Of a stretch of DNA of 64,000 bases, positions 48,205 to 60,400 are shown in pieces; position 1 is the stretch's first letter, and every line of letters starts with the position of its first letter. Origin of the DNA: Paragonimus westermani (taxonomy: Eukaryota > Platyhelminthes > Trematoda > Plagiorchiida > Troglotrematidae); NCBI GenBank assembly GCA_008508345.1, contig QNGE01001036.1, positions 105,289-169,288 of the forward strand. The letters are read 5' to 3'. The translations under genes and the position numbers were made by a program. The notes under the pieces were generated by a model that was given only the letters and a program-made list of their open reading frames with translations, made no database searches and was not told the DNA's origin.

Positions 48205-48528
48205 TACGCCAAGAACAGTTTGATCGAGATTCTAGTAGCAACCATCTAGAGGCCTCTGGCAAGCGAACATTGTCATAATCAGTGTTCAAACGGTCTGCCG
48301 GATTTCCACAGAAGTCATGTTCTGGTTCAGAGGAAGATACACCTCCATTTATGGAACATCTTTTATCTCTTAACCCAGAGGCTGGATGGAGTGTTATATT
48401 TAACTCTTCTATGCTACGTTTATAGGCAGTCTGATTTGAGAGATGAAAACAGAGTTCGGACAGCCAATCTGAATCATAAGTGAGTAAGCATTCGTCATAT
48501 GTGTAAAACGAATGCAAGTCAGAATTAG
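48205..48528 (-). CDS. candidate exon, acidic Cys-containing protein, unknown
   Basis: A good minus-strand acceptor (GTTCTTATATCAG) opens a frame that remains clear for 137 codons to a TGA at 48116. A possible donor (GCGTA followed by GTAAAG) would end it at 48205. The product looks protein-like: YTYDECLLTYDSDWLSELCF, SIEELNITLHPASGLRDKRC, then SSSEPEHDFCGNPADRL. The Cys-Phe strand followed by Glu-Glu-Leu-Asn-Ile-Thr-Leu has a faint likeness to the thigh domain of integrin alpha chains, but I do not trust it enough to name. If the donor is wrong, the exon is terminal and ends at 48116. It starts in phase 1. Confidence 0.5.
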
Positions 48529-49561
48529 CTGATATAAGAACATTTTCTCAAACCGAACAGGGAAACTTAACGTTGTCATCTGTTAGATATATTATTTAAT
48601 TAACGGACATTTTGAGATTGCGTGCACTTGTCCAACTTGCCAAGGTGGTGTTCAATTCTGTCTCTACAGGCAATGCTTACAGCCGCTCGTTTAATCAAAT
48701 TCGTACAGAGCGATGTCGACAAATTCAGTCTGACTTCAGATTCATTTGCTGTTAATGGTAGAATTCGTTTTTAATCAGCGTATTCCAAGAATCGAATTCC
48801 ACCGCACTATATAGAAAATTTACCAGTAACCTAACATTCCCGTTTGGATTGCGTTATTGTCTTTTCTCTTAACGGATATGGTTTGCGGTCTACCGTCAGC
48901 CAACTAAGTAACTTGTTGCCCCAATTACGGGCAAAGCGATAGCTAATGCACTGAAACCCATAATCTATAGTGACACCTGGCCAACTAATGAATAAGACAA
49001 AACGAAAAGGACGAGTTTTATAAGTGACAGCTTGAACACACCTCAATATTGGAATCTTCATGAACTGACCAGTTGACTGGTTGTAAAAGCTATGCTAATG
49101 ACCTACTAGTATTCAAGTGTTTTTCCTCTGGAAGGATTATTACGTAGCCTCTTAGTTCAAAATATTGCTGCCTTCATGCTGTATACTTCAAGGAACCGGC
49201 GATGAAGCTTGGGTTTAGAAGGCCACTGTTTAGCTACCTAACTGATGCTAGGCGACAGACAATGTGAACTATTTCAATGTATCCGGTCATGTCTGAGTAT
49301 GCATGTTGCCAATCACATCAAACGCTCCGCGTCGTCGTTGTATGACACCGTGCACAGCCGATAACAAGCGTCAGTTCACCAGGCCCATAAAAGAGTGGAT
49401 GGATTATTGTTTTTGTTTGAAGACAGTCACGATACAGGGCAAATAAACCGTTTTCTGAATTGCTTATGATTATAGGTATATGAGTATTTGAGCGGATGTG
49501 GTGGTGCCTATAAGTTTCTTGCGAATTTGTGGCACTGTTGTTAACATGTGTTGATATTCAG

Positions 49562-49734
49562 CTACCGACTATCTTCTGAACAATCTGAATTGCATTTTGC
49601 GTTATTAGCCGATGCATTGCGAATGAAACAGTTTCACTTCACGAAGTCACATCATATCAGGAAGTCACGTGTAACTGGTCAGCCAAACATATTCTGTTTT
49701 ACGTTGTCAACTCTAAACGAACAACCCAGCCAAC
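49562..49734 (+). CDS. weak exon candidate
   Basis: The acceptor (CATGTGTTGATATTCAG) opens a frame reading YRLSSEQSELHFALLADALR and later SRVTGQPNIFCFTLSTLNEQ, protein-like. The frame ends at a TGA at 49755-49757, or at a possible donor (CAAC followed by GTATTT). It is on the plus strand, about 1 kb from the minus-strand exon at 48.5 kb. No family is recognised. Confidence 0.3.
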
Positions 49735-52700
49735 GTATTTTGTGCGGGCAAGAGTGATGTTGTATCTCCGTAGTGGCCATAATAACAGTCGAACGGCCTT
49801 CGGCTTTTTCTCTTGTCTTAATTCGTTCCACTATATGAATGACCGAACCGTCTGCAGCAATCACCAGTACAGGTTAGGCGCAATCTGATTGAGAGCAAAT
49901 CATTAAAAGTGGTTCAGACAAATCCTGTTTTCTATGTTATAACAAAACACACTAATCGTTTGTGAGTTGTGTCAACCGTTAATTCTAGTTTCTATCTAAA
50001 TTAATCTGGGATTGGAACTTCTTCGTTATTGAAAGATATATCGATTTTTAAGGATTTCACGCAATGTCCACTTTTTTCTACAATGGAGAGTCTATAAAAG
50101 CAATATTGGAAAAACATCCAGATGTCAGGTGCTCAATAGTCAGGTAAATGAAGACGTTGGCGTTAGGTTATCTGATTGGTTCTATATCAACAACCGCGTT
50201 CCAGAACGACCTATTCTGGGCTCCCTGCTGTTCACCATTGTACGCAGCAGTACACCAGTATTTCTCACTGATACTTAACTGTCACGCAACTATGACAAAA
50301 ACAAGCTACCTACAGAAAGACAGGAAAGAGAAGGAGAGGGTAAGGGGTCCAACTATTAAAAGTATCTCCATATGTAACCAGACATTCAGCATTGTGGTGT
50401 CAACATCTTCCAGACAACAAGGATTCATCATTTGCACAACCTTCCTGTGGCTTTCACTACCCTACGTCACTAAATGCATTCACTTCATAGGTAAGTCTGT
50501 CAAACACTGACATGATTCACGCCACTGAGCTCGATTAACCCTCATCTAACGCCTCCAACAACCCACTTTGTGAGTCGCGACGGCCTCAGCCTGGGGCAAG
50601 ATCCCAACCGCCATTGACCAACTTCTTCGTGAACCACATCACTTTTTTACGCCAGGTCATCTGTCTACCTCATACCTAACGTCAATCGGCAGCAACGTCG
50701 GCGAAGAGTACTTGATGTCACAGACGAATAGCTAGTATCGTTAGTACATGCTCTAATCGAATATGTTTGTGCAAATCAAAGGACTGGACAAAATAATTCT
50801 CCTCATAATCCCTACTAGAGACCTGCTTGTCAACCTCCTCTTTGCTCATCAGTTGGCGTCAACTGGTACAAGCGATCGAACGCAGACATTGATGTTCAGG
50901 TATCAGAGGACGGATCACGTATTTTATCCTGATCGACCACATTTCGTTGTCATAAAGTAGAACATCCCTAATTGTCGCCTCACGTACGCGGCCCTTAAAA
51001 CCTCACAGACAGAGAGTTCTGTCACCAGAAGTGAATACCGCCCTACATTTCCGCTGATGCAACCACCTAATTAAGCATTATTCATATTCGCCTTACAAGA
51101 CGCCGTAACAAGTCTTAATTACAAATCGTGTTCGTTTCAAAGTGTCCGTAAAGTCCGAACACTTGGCAGAACTATTTGAACCTTAATATTGTGCTGACCC
51201 CACATGAGAATTCACTGCTTAACCTAAAACAATCAGAAGGCCTGCATGCTAACCAGCAAAATTTAGTGATTGGCAGCCTGAACACATCAAATTAACTCTC
51301 ACCGTGTGTGAAATCTACGTGTCAGCTGACGGCAGAAAATGAACTACAGAATGTGCAGGTATACGGAAAGACCCAAACAGCGTGCGGACGGATCCAGTTC
51401 CAGAAATTTTACAATCACACTGCGAGATAGACATTTATGACTAAAGCCTGCATCTAAAAGATGTGGTTCTTGCCGGGAGCAACCAACAATAGACCACTAG
51501 GAAAACCATGGGATATACTACGCTGTATTCTTTATGGGCAGTACAAGAATTGCCCAGCCTTCAATAGACTGAAGAAAACTGAGAAATTACTTCAGAATAA
51601 AGCATGAGGTATATGAAAATACTACTGGAAATCTTTCCAATAACCAGGAACTAGAGATCGATCTGTTATCCTGTGACATGTTAGTTCCAACCTGGCAGAC
51701 TACTACACGGACAGAATATGTCAGTCGCGGCTTACCTAATGACAGGTACTGTCTGATTCTTTGGCTATGAGCGCATTGGTTCAGGTGCTCGAAATCTTTT
51801 TCTATCAACCTATACGATCAGCCAGGGTGACACCTCTCTAAGCCATATCCTCGCGACACTCCCACAAGTCTCCGCTTGTGTTGCGTCTTTCCACCTGTAT
51901 AGATTTTAGCCGTATAAATGAGCTATTCCAGTATGTTTAAATATTTAAAGTTGACGTATGGTTTCCACCGTACTTCAGTTTAATTTCAATCATGTGCATT
52001 TAGTCATTGTGCACGTGAAGGGGGTCAGAAGGTTTGCTCTTCTGTCAATTTTCTAATACTAATGTACAGAACGTCCGTCTCTTTAGCAGACAAATTGAAA
52101 GACCCCAGAGGTACCTCTTTGGATACTTGTTTGAATACGTACCATTACAGTGATTTTCATAGTGCTTCCTTCCAAATGCTAAATTAATATATCTAGCAAT
52201 CATAGCAGCACTGTATCACAGTGCTTTTGTGCAATCGGTACTCGGTCGGATGGTTTAGAACAACGAACTGGTGAACAACTGAATCTGTTAAGTGAAACCG
52301 AAACAAAAAATCAGTAACCACTAACAAATGATGGCAAAAATTTGTAGTATTTTGATGGAATAGTCGTATGACAGAAAAAAATACAGCAAACATTTACTAG
52401 CTGGTAGGCTACAAAACAACTGAGCTCTGGTTGGTTCCACCCCGATTACTCTAATGGCCGGCTTATCTGATGCAGTGGTGTTCTCTTATTGTGGGCTATT
52501 TATCCACCGGTGCAAATGAATTTGTGAGGCGATGGTGACGACAAAACACATCGGGACGTAAAATGAGTGCTATCTGAAAGTCAGATAGATCGTTTGATGA
52601 TGTTACTACAATGACTTAGTCTAAGTAATTAATGAGTTTATTACGGAAAGTGCTGCTGGCGGAAGAAAACCTATTTATGTGTCAGAAGTGTTGTCGCGGG

Positions 52701-53639
52701 TTGAACGGTTCGTCCACGGAAGCAGTAGAAGGCATGCTTTCACTAGCGTTTTTCCAACTGTTGACATTTCCGTGAAAGCCACTGGTATAACACGGTGTCA
52801 CAAGAAGCAAATGCACACTCTAGACAGGATCGTAACTCTGGTACCTAACGTTACAAGATGCCCATAATTGTCATTACGTTCTTGCCACCATGGATCAATG
52901 TGTGCATTGTGATTAAAAAGTGATAAACATGTTGAACAGAACCTCAGATGAATGCCGCTTTCTCTAATAACTCCCACTCGATACTTGATTCTCCGCCTAT
53001 CTAGTGCATTCTGATCTGCCATTGCTTAGCAGAAAAATACGGTCCGCCCGCATATAGTTCTTAGACTACGACTGTGTTTTCCGGAGCACTGTCCGAAAGA
53101 ACTCGTCTTAATTCTCATATAATCTAACATTCCTATTTCAACCGTGAAACCTCTAAACGATTGCCTCATGAAGTTAAGTCACATTATTCCATTCGATAAT
53201 CACATCATATCGCCATTCGGCACTGTTGTTGTATATGATAGAAATCTTTCCCGGTTTCTAATTTCACTTCTAATATGATCCATCCCATTTAATGAAAGTA
53301 TCTTTGTAATCCGCTGTGTATAAGATGTGGTACTGAGCACCAACTACGCAGATTACTTTTATCCCATTCTGTTAGACGGTTTGTCCAAACAAACAAGCTG
53401 ATGAACACCATGCAGTTTGTCTCTTGAAAAAATCAAATCTGTCAACTTTTTTTGCTTATCGAAGGGATTCATCATACGAAACTTTCATGACATACCTTTC
53501 CTATTAGGCAAGTAATGAGCAACGACATTGACTTCTTTTCTTTAAATATTTGATTATTACCTTGAGTGACAAAGAGACCAGCTCACTTCATGTAGTTAGT
53601 GTCTAAGCAAACTTCAGTAAACTCTCGTTTTTTTGTCAG
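49735..53639. other. stretch without a firm gene, one retroelement shard
   Basis: Apart from the RT-like shard at 50.1-50.3 kb, I see no supported exon. A plus-strand frame at 52679-52867 is mildly protein-like. Confidence 0.35.
50141..50277 (+). pseudogene. possible non-LTR reverse-transcriptase shard
   Basis: One plus-strand frame reads VGVRLSDWFYINNRVPE and then RPILGSLLFTIV before a stop near 50277. Jockey/CR1-type RTs have Trp-x-x-x-x-Leu-x-x-Arg and then Val-Pro-Gln-Gly-Ser-Val-Leu-Gly-Pro-Leu-Leu-Phe. The second motif matches at 9 of 14 positions. The piece is too short to be sure and the YADD box does not follow. Confidence 0.35.
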
Positions 53640-53751
53640 GCAATTGAATTATCCACCTTTTACATTACTTCACCAGTCGATTAAAATCGGACTTGCATGT
53701 TTCTCCATTGGATTTAGTATTCACCAGTTCCCCGTGTTCTGCTATCAAAAG
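53640..53751 (+). CDS. candidate exon, first half of an ankyrin-like repeat
   Basis: A very strong acceptor (CTCTCGTTTTTTTGTCAG) opens a frame reading QLNYPPFTLLHQSIKIGLAC, ending at an acceptable donor (CAAAAG followed by GTTTGT). The segment PPFTLLHQSIKIG matches the first helix of an ankyrin repeat (Thr-Pro-Leu-His-x-Ala-x-x-x-Gly). It leaves in phase 0, matching the exon at 53910. The part after KIG (FSIGFSIHQFPVFCYQK) is not ankyrin-like, so the boundary may differ. Confidence 0.4.
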
Positions 53752-53909
53752 GTTTGTGCTGTTTCCCAGATTCCTGAAATATTTGGCCCGTCGTACTCTC
53801 AGTCCCCATGAAAATTTGGGTTCTTCATCATTATACAAGGTGTGGACACTTCTCAGCAAAATTCGTATCCGACAAAATACACCTGTTGAATTCAGAATTC
53901 TTCAACCAG

Positions 53910-53988
53910 GTTTCTAATCTTTTGCTAAATCCAGGCGCAGACATTTATCCTAACTCCTCTGGGCTTACCGTTTGGCCGCTGTTGTTCA
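53910..53988 (+). CDS. candidate exon, second half of an ankyrin-like repeat
   Basis: Between an acceptor (GAATTCTTCAACCAG) and a donor (TTCA followed by GTTAGT), the frame reads VSNLLLNPGADIYPNSSGLT and then VWPLLF. Leu-Leu-Leu-x-x-Gly-Ala-Asp-Ile-x-x-x-x-x-x-Gly-Leu-Thr is the classic end of one ankyrin repeat and start of the next. The phase (0 in, 1 out) joins the exon at 53640-53751 over a 158-bp intron. Ankyrin repeats are protein-binding scaffolds. No other domain is visible, so the protein cannot be named. Confidence 0.45.
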
Positions 53989-54699
53989 GTTAGTTTAATC
54001 TCTACAAAGTACGACCATAATATTTATAAATTAGCAGTACGATTGAATCAGTAGATCTTTTGTGGACTGTAATCATCACCGAATTCTCAATGAGATTCAT
54101 GTTTATCGTTATGCTTTTCATACAACTGAAACACATCTAGTCAAATGTCTTTCGTTTTTCTGGGTGGGAGAGTATATAGATATTTCAAAATTCACTTCTC
54201 TAAATGCATAAAGTACATTTTTGAACTGAGGCAACCGACTTCGCCTCGTTGCCCTAACGAAATTTGAAAGCTACTATGAAAAACAGCATTCCCAATAAGG
54301 AACTCTGTGGCAGCCCTGTAAGTGCAGTCGATTTTTCCCTCCAGCGCTGACAGTGAAGCTGCTTACTTCCACATTACTCAGAATAGTCACTGTTACATTT
54401 AAGCGCTTCAATATGAACAGTTCAACCGTTTGCTCATGCAAATGCCCCACAAAGTTCCAGGAATCGACAGCAAATAACTGACCTTCATTAACCCGGTTGG
54501 CCTTTTTCTTAATTCTCATCTTGCCGCACTAAACCGAGCTGTGCCGTTTTCCAAATTTTGTCAAATATCTCTCCACTTGGTGACCCCAGTCCCCCTTTCA
54601 GACACACCGGAGATGCCAAAGAAGTCATAGGCAGAAAGAAAATGTGTCAAACACTGAGACTGCTTTGCCTGAGAGACACAAACCCTTAATCGTCTTTTT

Positions 54700-55440
54700 T
54701 GAGGATGGATTGGCAGGCAGCTCTTGCACGTATTTCGGGGATGCTTGCTTGTCTTGGTGAAACACGGCTTCAGAATTTTAGCTCAATGCTTCATCTCCAG
54801 TCTCCATCAGCCGTTTTACCATTCGGATACAATGTGAGCTTATCTGGAGATCCTGCGACTCAAGCCACTAGCCAAGAGAGTTTTGGAAATGCCTCGAGCA
54901 TATACGCAGGTGCCATTTGACAGGTAACTGTCAAAAGCCGCCTTAGTATTGTCAAGTCGAAGATGCGATTAGAGTACCGATCGGCAATCTTCACAAGCGC
55001 TATCTGTTGTTGTTGTATATGCTCCAACAGACTGTGGTTCAGATGCAGTCAGCACACTAACCTGTACACAGTGCGGCTTACGGAAATCGTAGTAGCAGCT
55101 GAGGACATGAAAGCTCAACTAGACAGATAAGGTGATGAAGAGCGTGATTCAGGTGGCCTGCATTCTTGAGACACGGTGAATGTTTGTTGGAGCTCTGTGC
55201 TTATACCGGTCTGTTTCTGGCAAGTACTAATTTTATGCATTCTAGGCGTCAATGCGCCACCTGCAGACTCCAATGCTGATTAGGGCATGGATGCAGACTA
55301 ACCACATGGTCGTCAGCTATCGGTGGTGTGATCTTTTCCAAGATTGTACGTAAATCTGGAGCACCCTCGTGGATTCCGATAGTGCAATGTTGGATGCCAA
55401 TTTCTCCCTGTGTTTTAATGGGAAGTCACTTTTCTGTCAA
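54700..55440 (+). pseudogene. LINE endonuclease domain, broken
   Basis: The frame from 54699 reads CLGETRLQNFSSMLHLQSPS and LSGDPATQATSQ, including the catalytic-region Glu-Thr-Arg. After frame changes come VYAPTDCGSDAV at about 55016 and the AEDMKAQLDR equivalent of Gly-Asp-Met-Asn-Ala-Gln at about 55103. The C-terminal SYRWCDLFQDC with WSTLVDSDSAM lies at 55318-55390. In active enzymes the last motif is Ser-Asp-His; here His is Ser, so the catalytic base is lost. This domain nicks target DNA to prime reverse transcription. Confidence 0.85.
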
Positions 55441-55759
55441 GCACAAAGTGACGTGTCTAAATTATCAAGGCTACAGGCGTCTTACGCTCACCTTTTGCTT
55501 GCTCTTAATCTAGGTCTCACTCACCGGACAACAATAAAGCAAATTAAGCACACCTACAGCATGTATGCGACACTGCATCGTGCGGTACAGTTACCTTCCC
55601 AAGTGCCAATCGATGGGTCACTATGCGGTCATTGGGACTCCTCGACGATCGCGGAAATATTCCATCCAACTGTTAATACGAGTCGACATGTAGGGTTACT
55701 CGCCTGAAGCTTCGGGAACAACTGCGATGAGAACACGAAGCCTGGTGGACACAACGCTT

Positions 55760-57400
55760 TATCGAGGTTGGGTAACCAGCTGCTACCGCAAATTTTCCAC
55801 CTCATCCGAACAAGTGGTAGCTGAAATTTAGGAGTGAGCAACGTAATCTGTGAAGTCAATGATAAGCTTATTCGTAACCTGTCACTAGGCTTAGGACGCT
55901 GGGCTGCACACTCCCACCAACAGTTCAACAGGCCACCTGAGTCTCTAGTTTTTCCTCAGGGTACGCCTGTGCTCATTTGTCTATTGACGTTTCTCCGCCG
56001 TCGAAAACAGAATTCACCTCCGGAGCCAAGTTGCTAAATAGTCAAAAGGCACTCAGTCCAAACGAATCCCTTCCTGTCCATTAGTAGATGGCAATCCAGG
56101 CATAGTTAAACAGTTGACGGCTCTGCTCCAGAAAAATTGGATCGTCGAAGTTTTCCCAAATGAAGGGTTTGGTTGACGTCGCTCCCGTTTTCAAAAAGGA
56201 ATCACGTACTGCACATACAAACCACCAGTAAATTAGCCTGATTCTACTTGCATCTCACAGATTAGGCGAAATGCGCGAGCGACATATTCGTGAGGAGCAA
56301 TTTGGGGTTCTTCCTGGAAGCACTTTCATTTTTCCCATCCCCACTCTTCGTCAGATATTTCAGCTCCGCCAATCATATAGAAGGCTAATAGTTCTTGTTT
56401 TCTTAGACATCAGATGGGACTCTGACTGGGTTAAAAGAGCTGCACTGTGGGACAGTTCATCGAGGAAAGGCGTACGCGAAAACTGTATGAACATCCAGAA
56501 AGCAATTTACTGTCGGACTTCGAAAATGGTTAGGGCTTATGACGGAGTGTTGTCGGATTTTGGCATCTCAGGCTAGATGCGACGAGGTTTTCCAGCCTGG
56601 CCTCTTCAATCCAACCTTGTACTAGAACAGGTCCCAGTGTATGCGCTGACATGTTATAAATATGACCGTGAGTAACTGCCCTCAAGCATTCGTCTTCGAA
56701 GCTTGCAGCATGCAGACGATATCACCCTAATCTGTAAGGGCTCACAGGGAGCCTAGGATATTTTAGACAGATTAAGGGTTTCAGTTCATCAGTTTGATAT
56801 GGTCTCTTCACCTACCAATCGCAAGGTGTTGCTGTGAGAGTGGAAAGAATCCGCGCCTGCTCTCATTCGTGGTGGTGAGTATCTGAGATCCACCGAGTAA
56901 GCTGTATAGTCCATGGATTGTATCACAAATCGCACAGAAAAGGCTCGGATGGCGCTCGCCAAGTTGCGCCATCTGTGGCGTCAGCACGACTTCGGTTTTT
57001 TGGTGAAAGGTTGAATATACAGTACCGCTGTAAGAGCAGTGAAGAATATTCGTAGAGTACCCATTTTCGAACATCGGCGCCTCCGAAGCATTAACGGGTT
57101 GTGATGGGAACACCGTCTCAGCTCGGAACAATTTCGCCGACGTGTCCTCAGAATGGATAAACTTCATCAACCATTAAGCAAACTGATCTCGTCTCACAGG
57201 CTTGTTTGACTTGGTCAGATTTTACGAATGCCAGCTTACCACGTGCCATGTCATACATTGTTTGCAAGCGGTGGATTAGATTGGAAACGGCAGTCTGTTA
57301 GTCAGTGCACGACTTTTGTTCAGGATATGAAACTACGCATTGCGAGGCTTCCTTCAGTAGTCCGCTCTCACTTTCCTGGCTAATGTTCGAAGTAGAACGG
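55760..57400 (+). pseudogene. LINE reverse transcriptase and C-terminal region, broken
   Basis: From about 55800 the frame reads VSNVICEVNDKLIRNL and GRWAAHSHQQFNRPPESL, the linker before the fingers. VFKKESRTAHTNHQ at about 56190 is the fingers motif. From 56271, REEQFGVLPGS, TLRQIFQLRQSYRR and VFLDIRWDSD cover the first palm Asp. The second palm box appears as LQHADDITLI at 56703, with His in place of Tyr. Downstream, KARMALAKLRHLWR and LGQILRMPAYHVPCHTLF to about 57260 form the usual thumb and Arg-Met-Pro tail. At least a dozen stops or shifts are present. Confidence 0.88.
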
Positions 57401-57480
57401 TCATCCTTGTTTGGAGACGCAATCACATGATAAAAAAGGACTCAGTGGCGCTCGTGCTGAAAGTCTCTTTGTGTATTGTT

Positions 57481-60400
57481 TTAGATTTTCCTTCCTCAAA
57501 CCCTCTATGATTTTTTCTTCTTCACAGTATATAATGATTTATTCTCCTATTGTAACACTCGCTGCAGGTTTATATATAGGATATTTATACATACGAGTTA
57601 CTTATGTGGTGATTAACTCATGGTAATCTATTGAAGAGTTACACTGTGTTTAAGCCGCTTGTATCGGCTACACCCAGGAAGTACGATGGTCGGATGTGAG
57701 GAAGAACATTGCGGCACATTTCTGGTCCTGACAGAAGGATACCCATGTAGACGGTCAACCAGTTGCGGCTGCTGATAAATGTACAATGGTTGGCTGGGTA
57801 GTTGACTCCATCGTGGCCATAAAAAGAATGACGGCTTGAGACCCGCAAATGGGAACACATCCAGAAAACAAAATTAACCTTTCAAAGTAGACACATAATC
57901 GTCCAGAGTTGTGTAGGCGGCTCACACTGCCTTGAGGTGTTTGGGTCATGGTTGATTCCTACCTTCACATACCGTTGAGTCCTTATTCTATATTCCGCGT
58001 AATAACACGTGCTTACTTTTGGGCCTTTCTCTTCTCAAGTCTGTAGTTTATGCATTCTCTTGCCATGCATTCTTAATTGCTGGTCGCCTGGTAGACAGAA
58101 GCTTCAGCTCGCAAGAAGGAAGTTTGCCGGTATGATCCTCTATCAGACAATCCACACGAGGAAGAAACAGTGTACAAAATAAGTTTGGTAATGAGCAACC
58201 AGAAGTACTTTGCGCATTTTTTAACCGATTGTGACTGCAGTCAATACAGAGTGGTAACCCAATTAGGGTTGCGTTTGAACGAAACCAGTATAGACGTAAA
58301 CAAGGTGTAACTGAACTGTTAACGTTATTGCTATTCAAACCAGATCCTACCGTACGTGTCAATCATCTACGTGGAGTTTTGCCTTAATTTTAGTCTATAT
58401 TGCGGTTGGTCAGACGTAACGGGCTACGCTGCGAATATTTTCACTCGCGCATTTTCCAGTTTTATACTTCTCGAGTTACACAGGGTAGAGTGTCTGCATG
58501 TGGAACTGTGCATGTACCAATGGAAAATAGTTACCTTTGCCAATCCCTCAACTCCCAATGTGTAATCCGCTTATCAATCTACTTGATCAGTAATTTAGTT
58601 ATATACTTCAGTTATGTTTTAGTTCAACCAGACTTTATATAGTCCCATTGATTAGGATGCGCTTTCACCTGTAGTATATTTAGCCACGGTACAAATATCA
58701 AAACCGGCTAATGATTGAAGATACGCTAATGTGGCTCAATTTTTTTCGAACACTTATCAGAGCGAATGGTATTTACAATCACACTACACATTCCTAGCCC
58801 CCCAGTCATCTAAAATTTGAACTGTACTGAAAATCCATCATCTTTTCGGTGCTTGAGGATATTTTAAATGTACACTGAACTGTTTGTGACAGAACGATCA
58901 ACCATCTGATATTGAGTGTGTACACCGAATAGACGAACAAAATTCATAATCGTGATTCGGTATTCATACAATGTAGCTGTTTTGTGGTCTTTCTTTTCAA
59001 ATGTTTTAGATACACAAATAAGTGAAGTATAAAACGATGTTCCTTGTATGTATTGCTCATGGAGAAAGCTGCCAAATAACACATAATATTGGCATTCTTC
59101 GCATCAGCGTCCCTCCATCCTGTCCAATTTCTCTGGAGACCAACGTGGGAAACAAGTAGAACCAGTGAAAATTTGTCAGCTCAAATTAGTGCTTAGCATT
59201 GTGAAGCTTTCTCGGCTTAAGTGTCCTTGATTCAATTGACCTAAATTAATTTTCCTTTGCTTCCACCATTGTTACTTACAATGGTTCCCTGAGTTATGTT
59301 TACACGTGTAAATTTGGCCTTGAACAAATGTAGTTTTATATTTGTTGATAACATTGCGATTATGGGTCTACGTTTTGCTGTGACGTTCAGTGCCTATAAC
59401 CAGTAGGAATAAACCTTCGGTAGAGCACGATACTGTTCTCTTCTTCCGCAAGTTTGAAGACAAAATAGAGCGGTCATCAAACTCTATTAGAAGTCGGTGG
59501 CAATTTCAAGAAAATGTACACCCAATAAGTGTTTGAGGAGTGTGGTTTCTTATAAACATCATTCTTACTGTTCAGTCAGGAATTCCGAAAGTGACTGCTA
59601 CTTTTGAGTTAGAATTAATATCTCTTAGTTTGCTACACCCCGAGATGACTGAACATTAATAAATAATCGCATGTTTAAGGTTTGCGCATGCAGTTTTATC
59701 ACTCTCTCTCTGTGCTCATTTTTCACAGTGAGTGTGGTAGCTTTGTGCAACCTTGGGTCAAACTCACTCCCACCAACACACTCAACTGAGTGTTTTACTC
59801 GCAACCATGAACCGTATGCCTGGACTGCACTACAGCCCACAGCAGAGTAGTCTACACAAGTGCCCCGGATGTAAGCCTACAGCCTTGTTCGTAAGAATAG
59901 ATCGCAAGTAAACTTCGACCCGATTCTCATCGGTTTACAGGTCTGCCTGGTCTGGGTGTAGGAGTACCGAGGTAACGGACTTATGGACGTTTAGTAACGT
60001 GTTGGTATATTGATGAAAATCCTAACTTATTGGAATTCTTAATAACCTTGTGGAATCACCCTGAGACAGCAGAACTCAACTCAGTGGCAGAATCCGACGG
60101 ATTCGACAGTAGTTTTATGAAGCTAAAACCAACTGGTTGACGAATGGGTTGCTTCTTGCATGTTTTCAGTAAAAAGCGGAGTTGTTGTGTAGCATAATTA
60201 TTCTATTTATTGTCATTGTTCACATGTAGGCTATTCTTGGTGTGTGGTTCGCTTGTGAATACATTTGAGATTTCTTTGATAACAGCCATAATAAACTGCA
60301 CTAGTGACCAGATACAACATGTGCTAAACTCAAATGCAATGTTTCTTTCTAAGACAGACTCACCGGATAGTCTATAAAAATGCACAGCTGTGATCTGTTG

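Larger units (their letters stand above)
54580..57480 (+). mobile_element. CR1-type LINE, nearly full coding length, heavily broken
   Basis: An apurinic-type endonuclease, a reverse transcriptase and the C-terminal region follow one another on the plus strand over about 2.9 kb. All are recognisable, but many stops and frame changes break them. The order and motifs are those of CR1/jockey-like non-LTR elements common in flukes. No poly-A tail or target duplication was identified, so the outer edges are approximate. It lies just downstream of the ankyrin-like exons in the same orientation. Confidence 0.88.

Noticed and set aside
48205..48528. Integrin alpha thigh domain
   Set aside because: Likeness is limited to one strand pattern. 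No FG-GAP propeller or calf domain was found nearby, so I did not name it.
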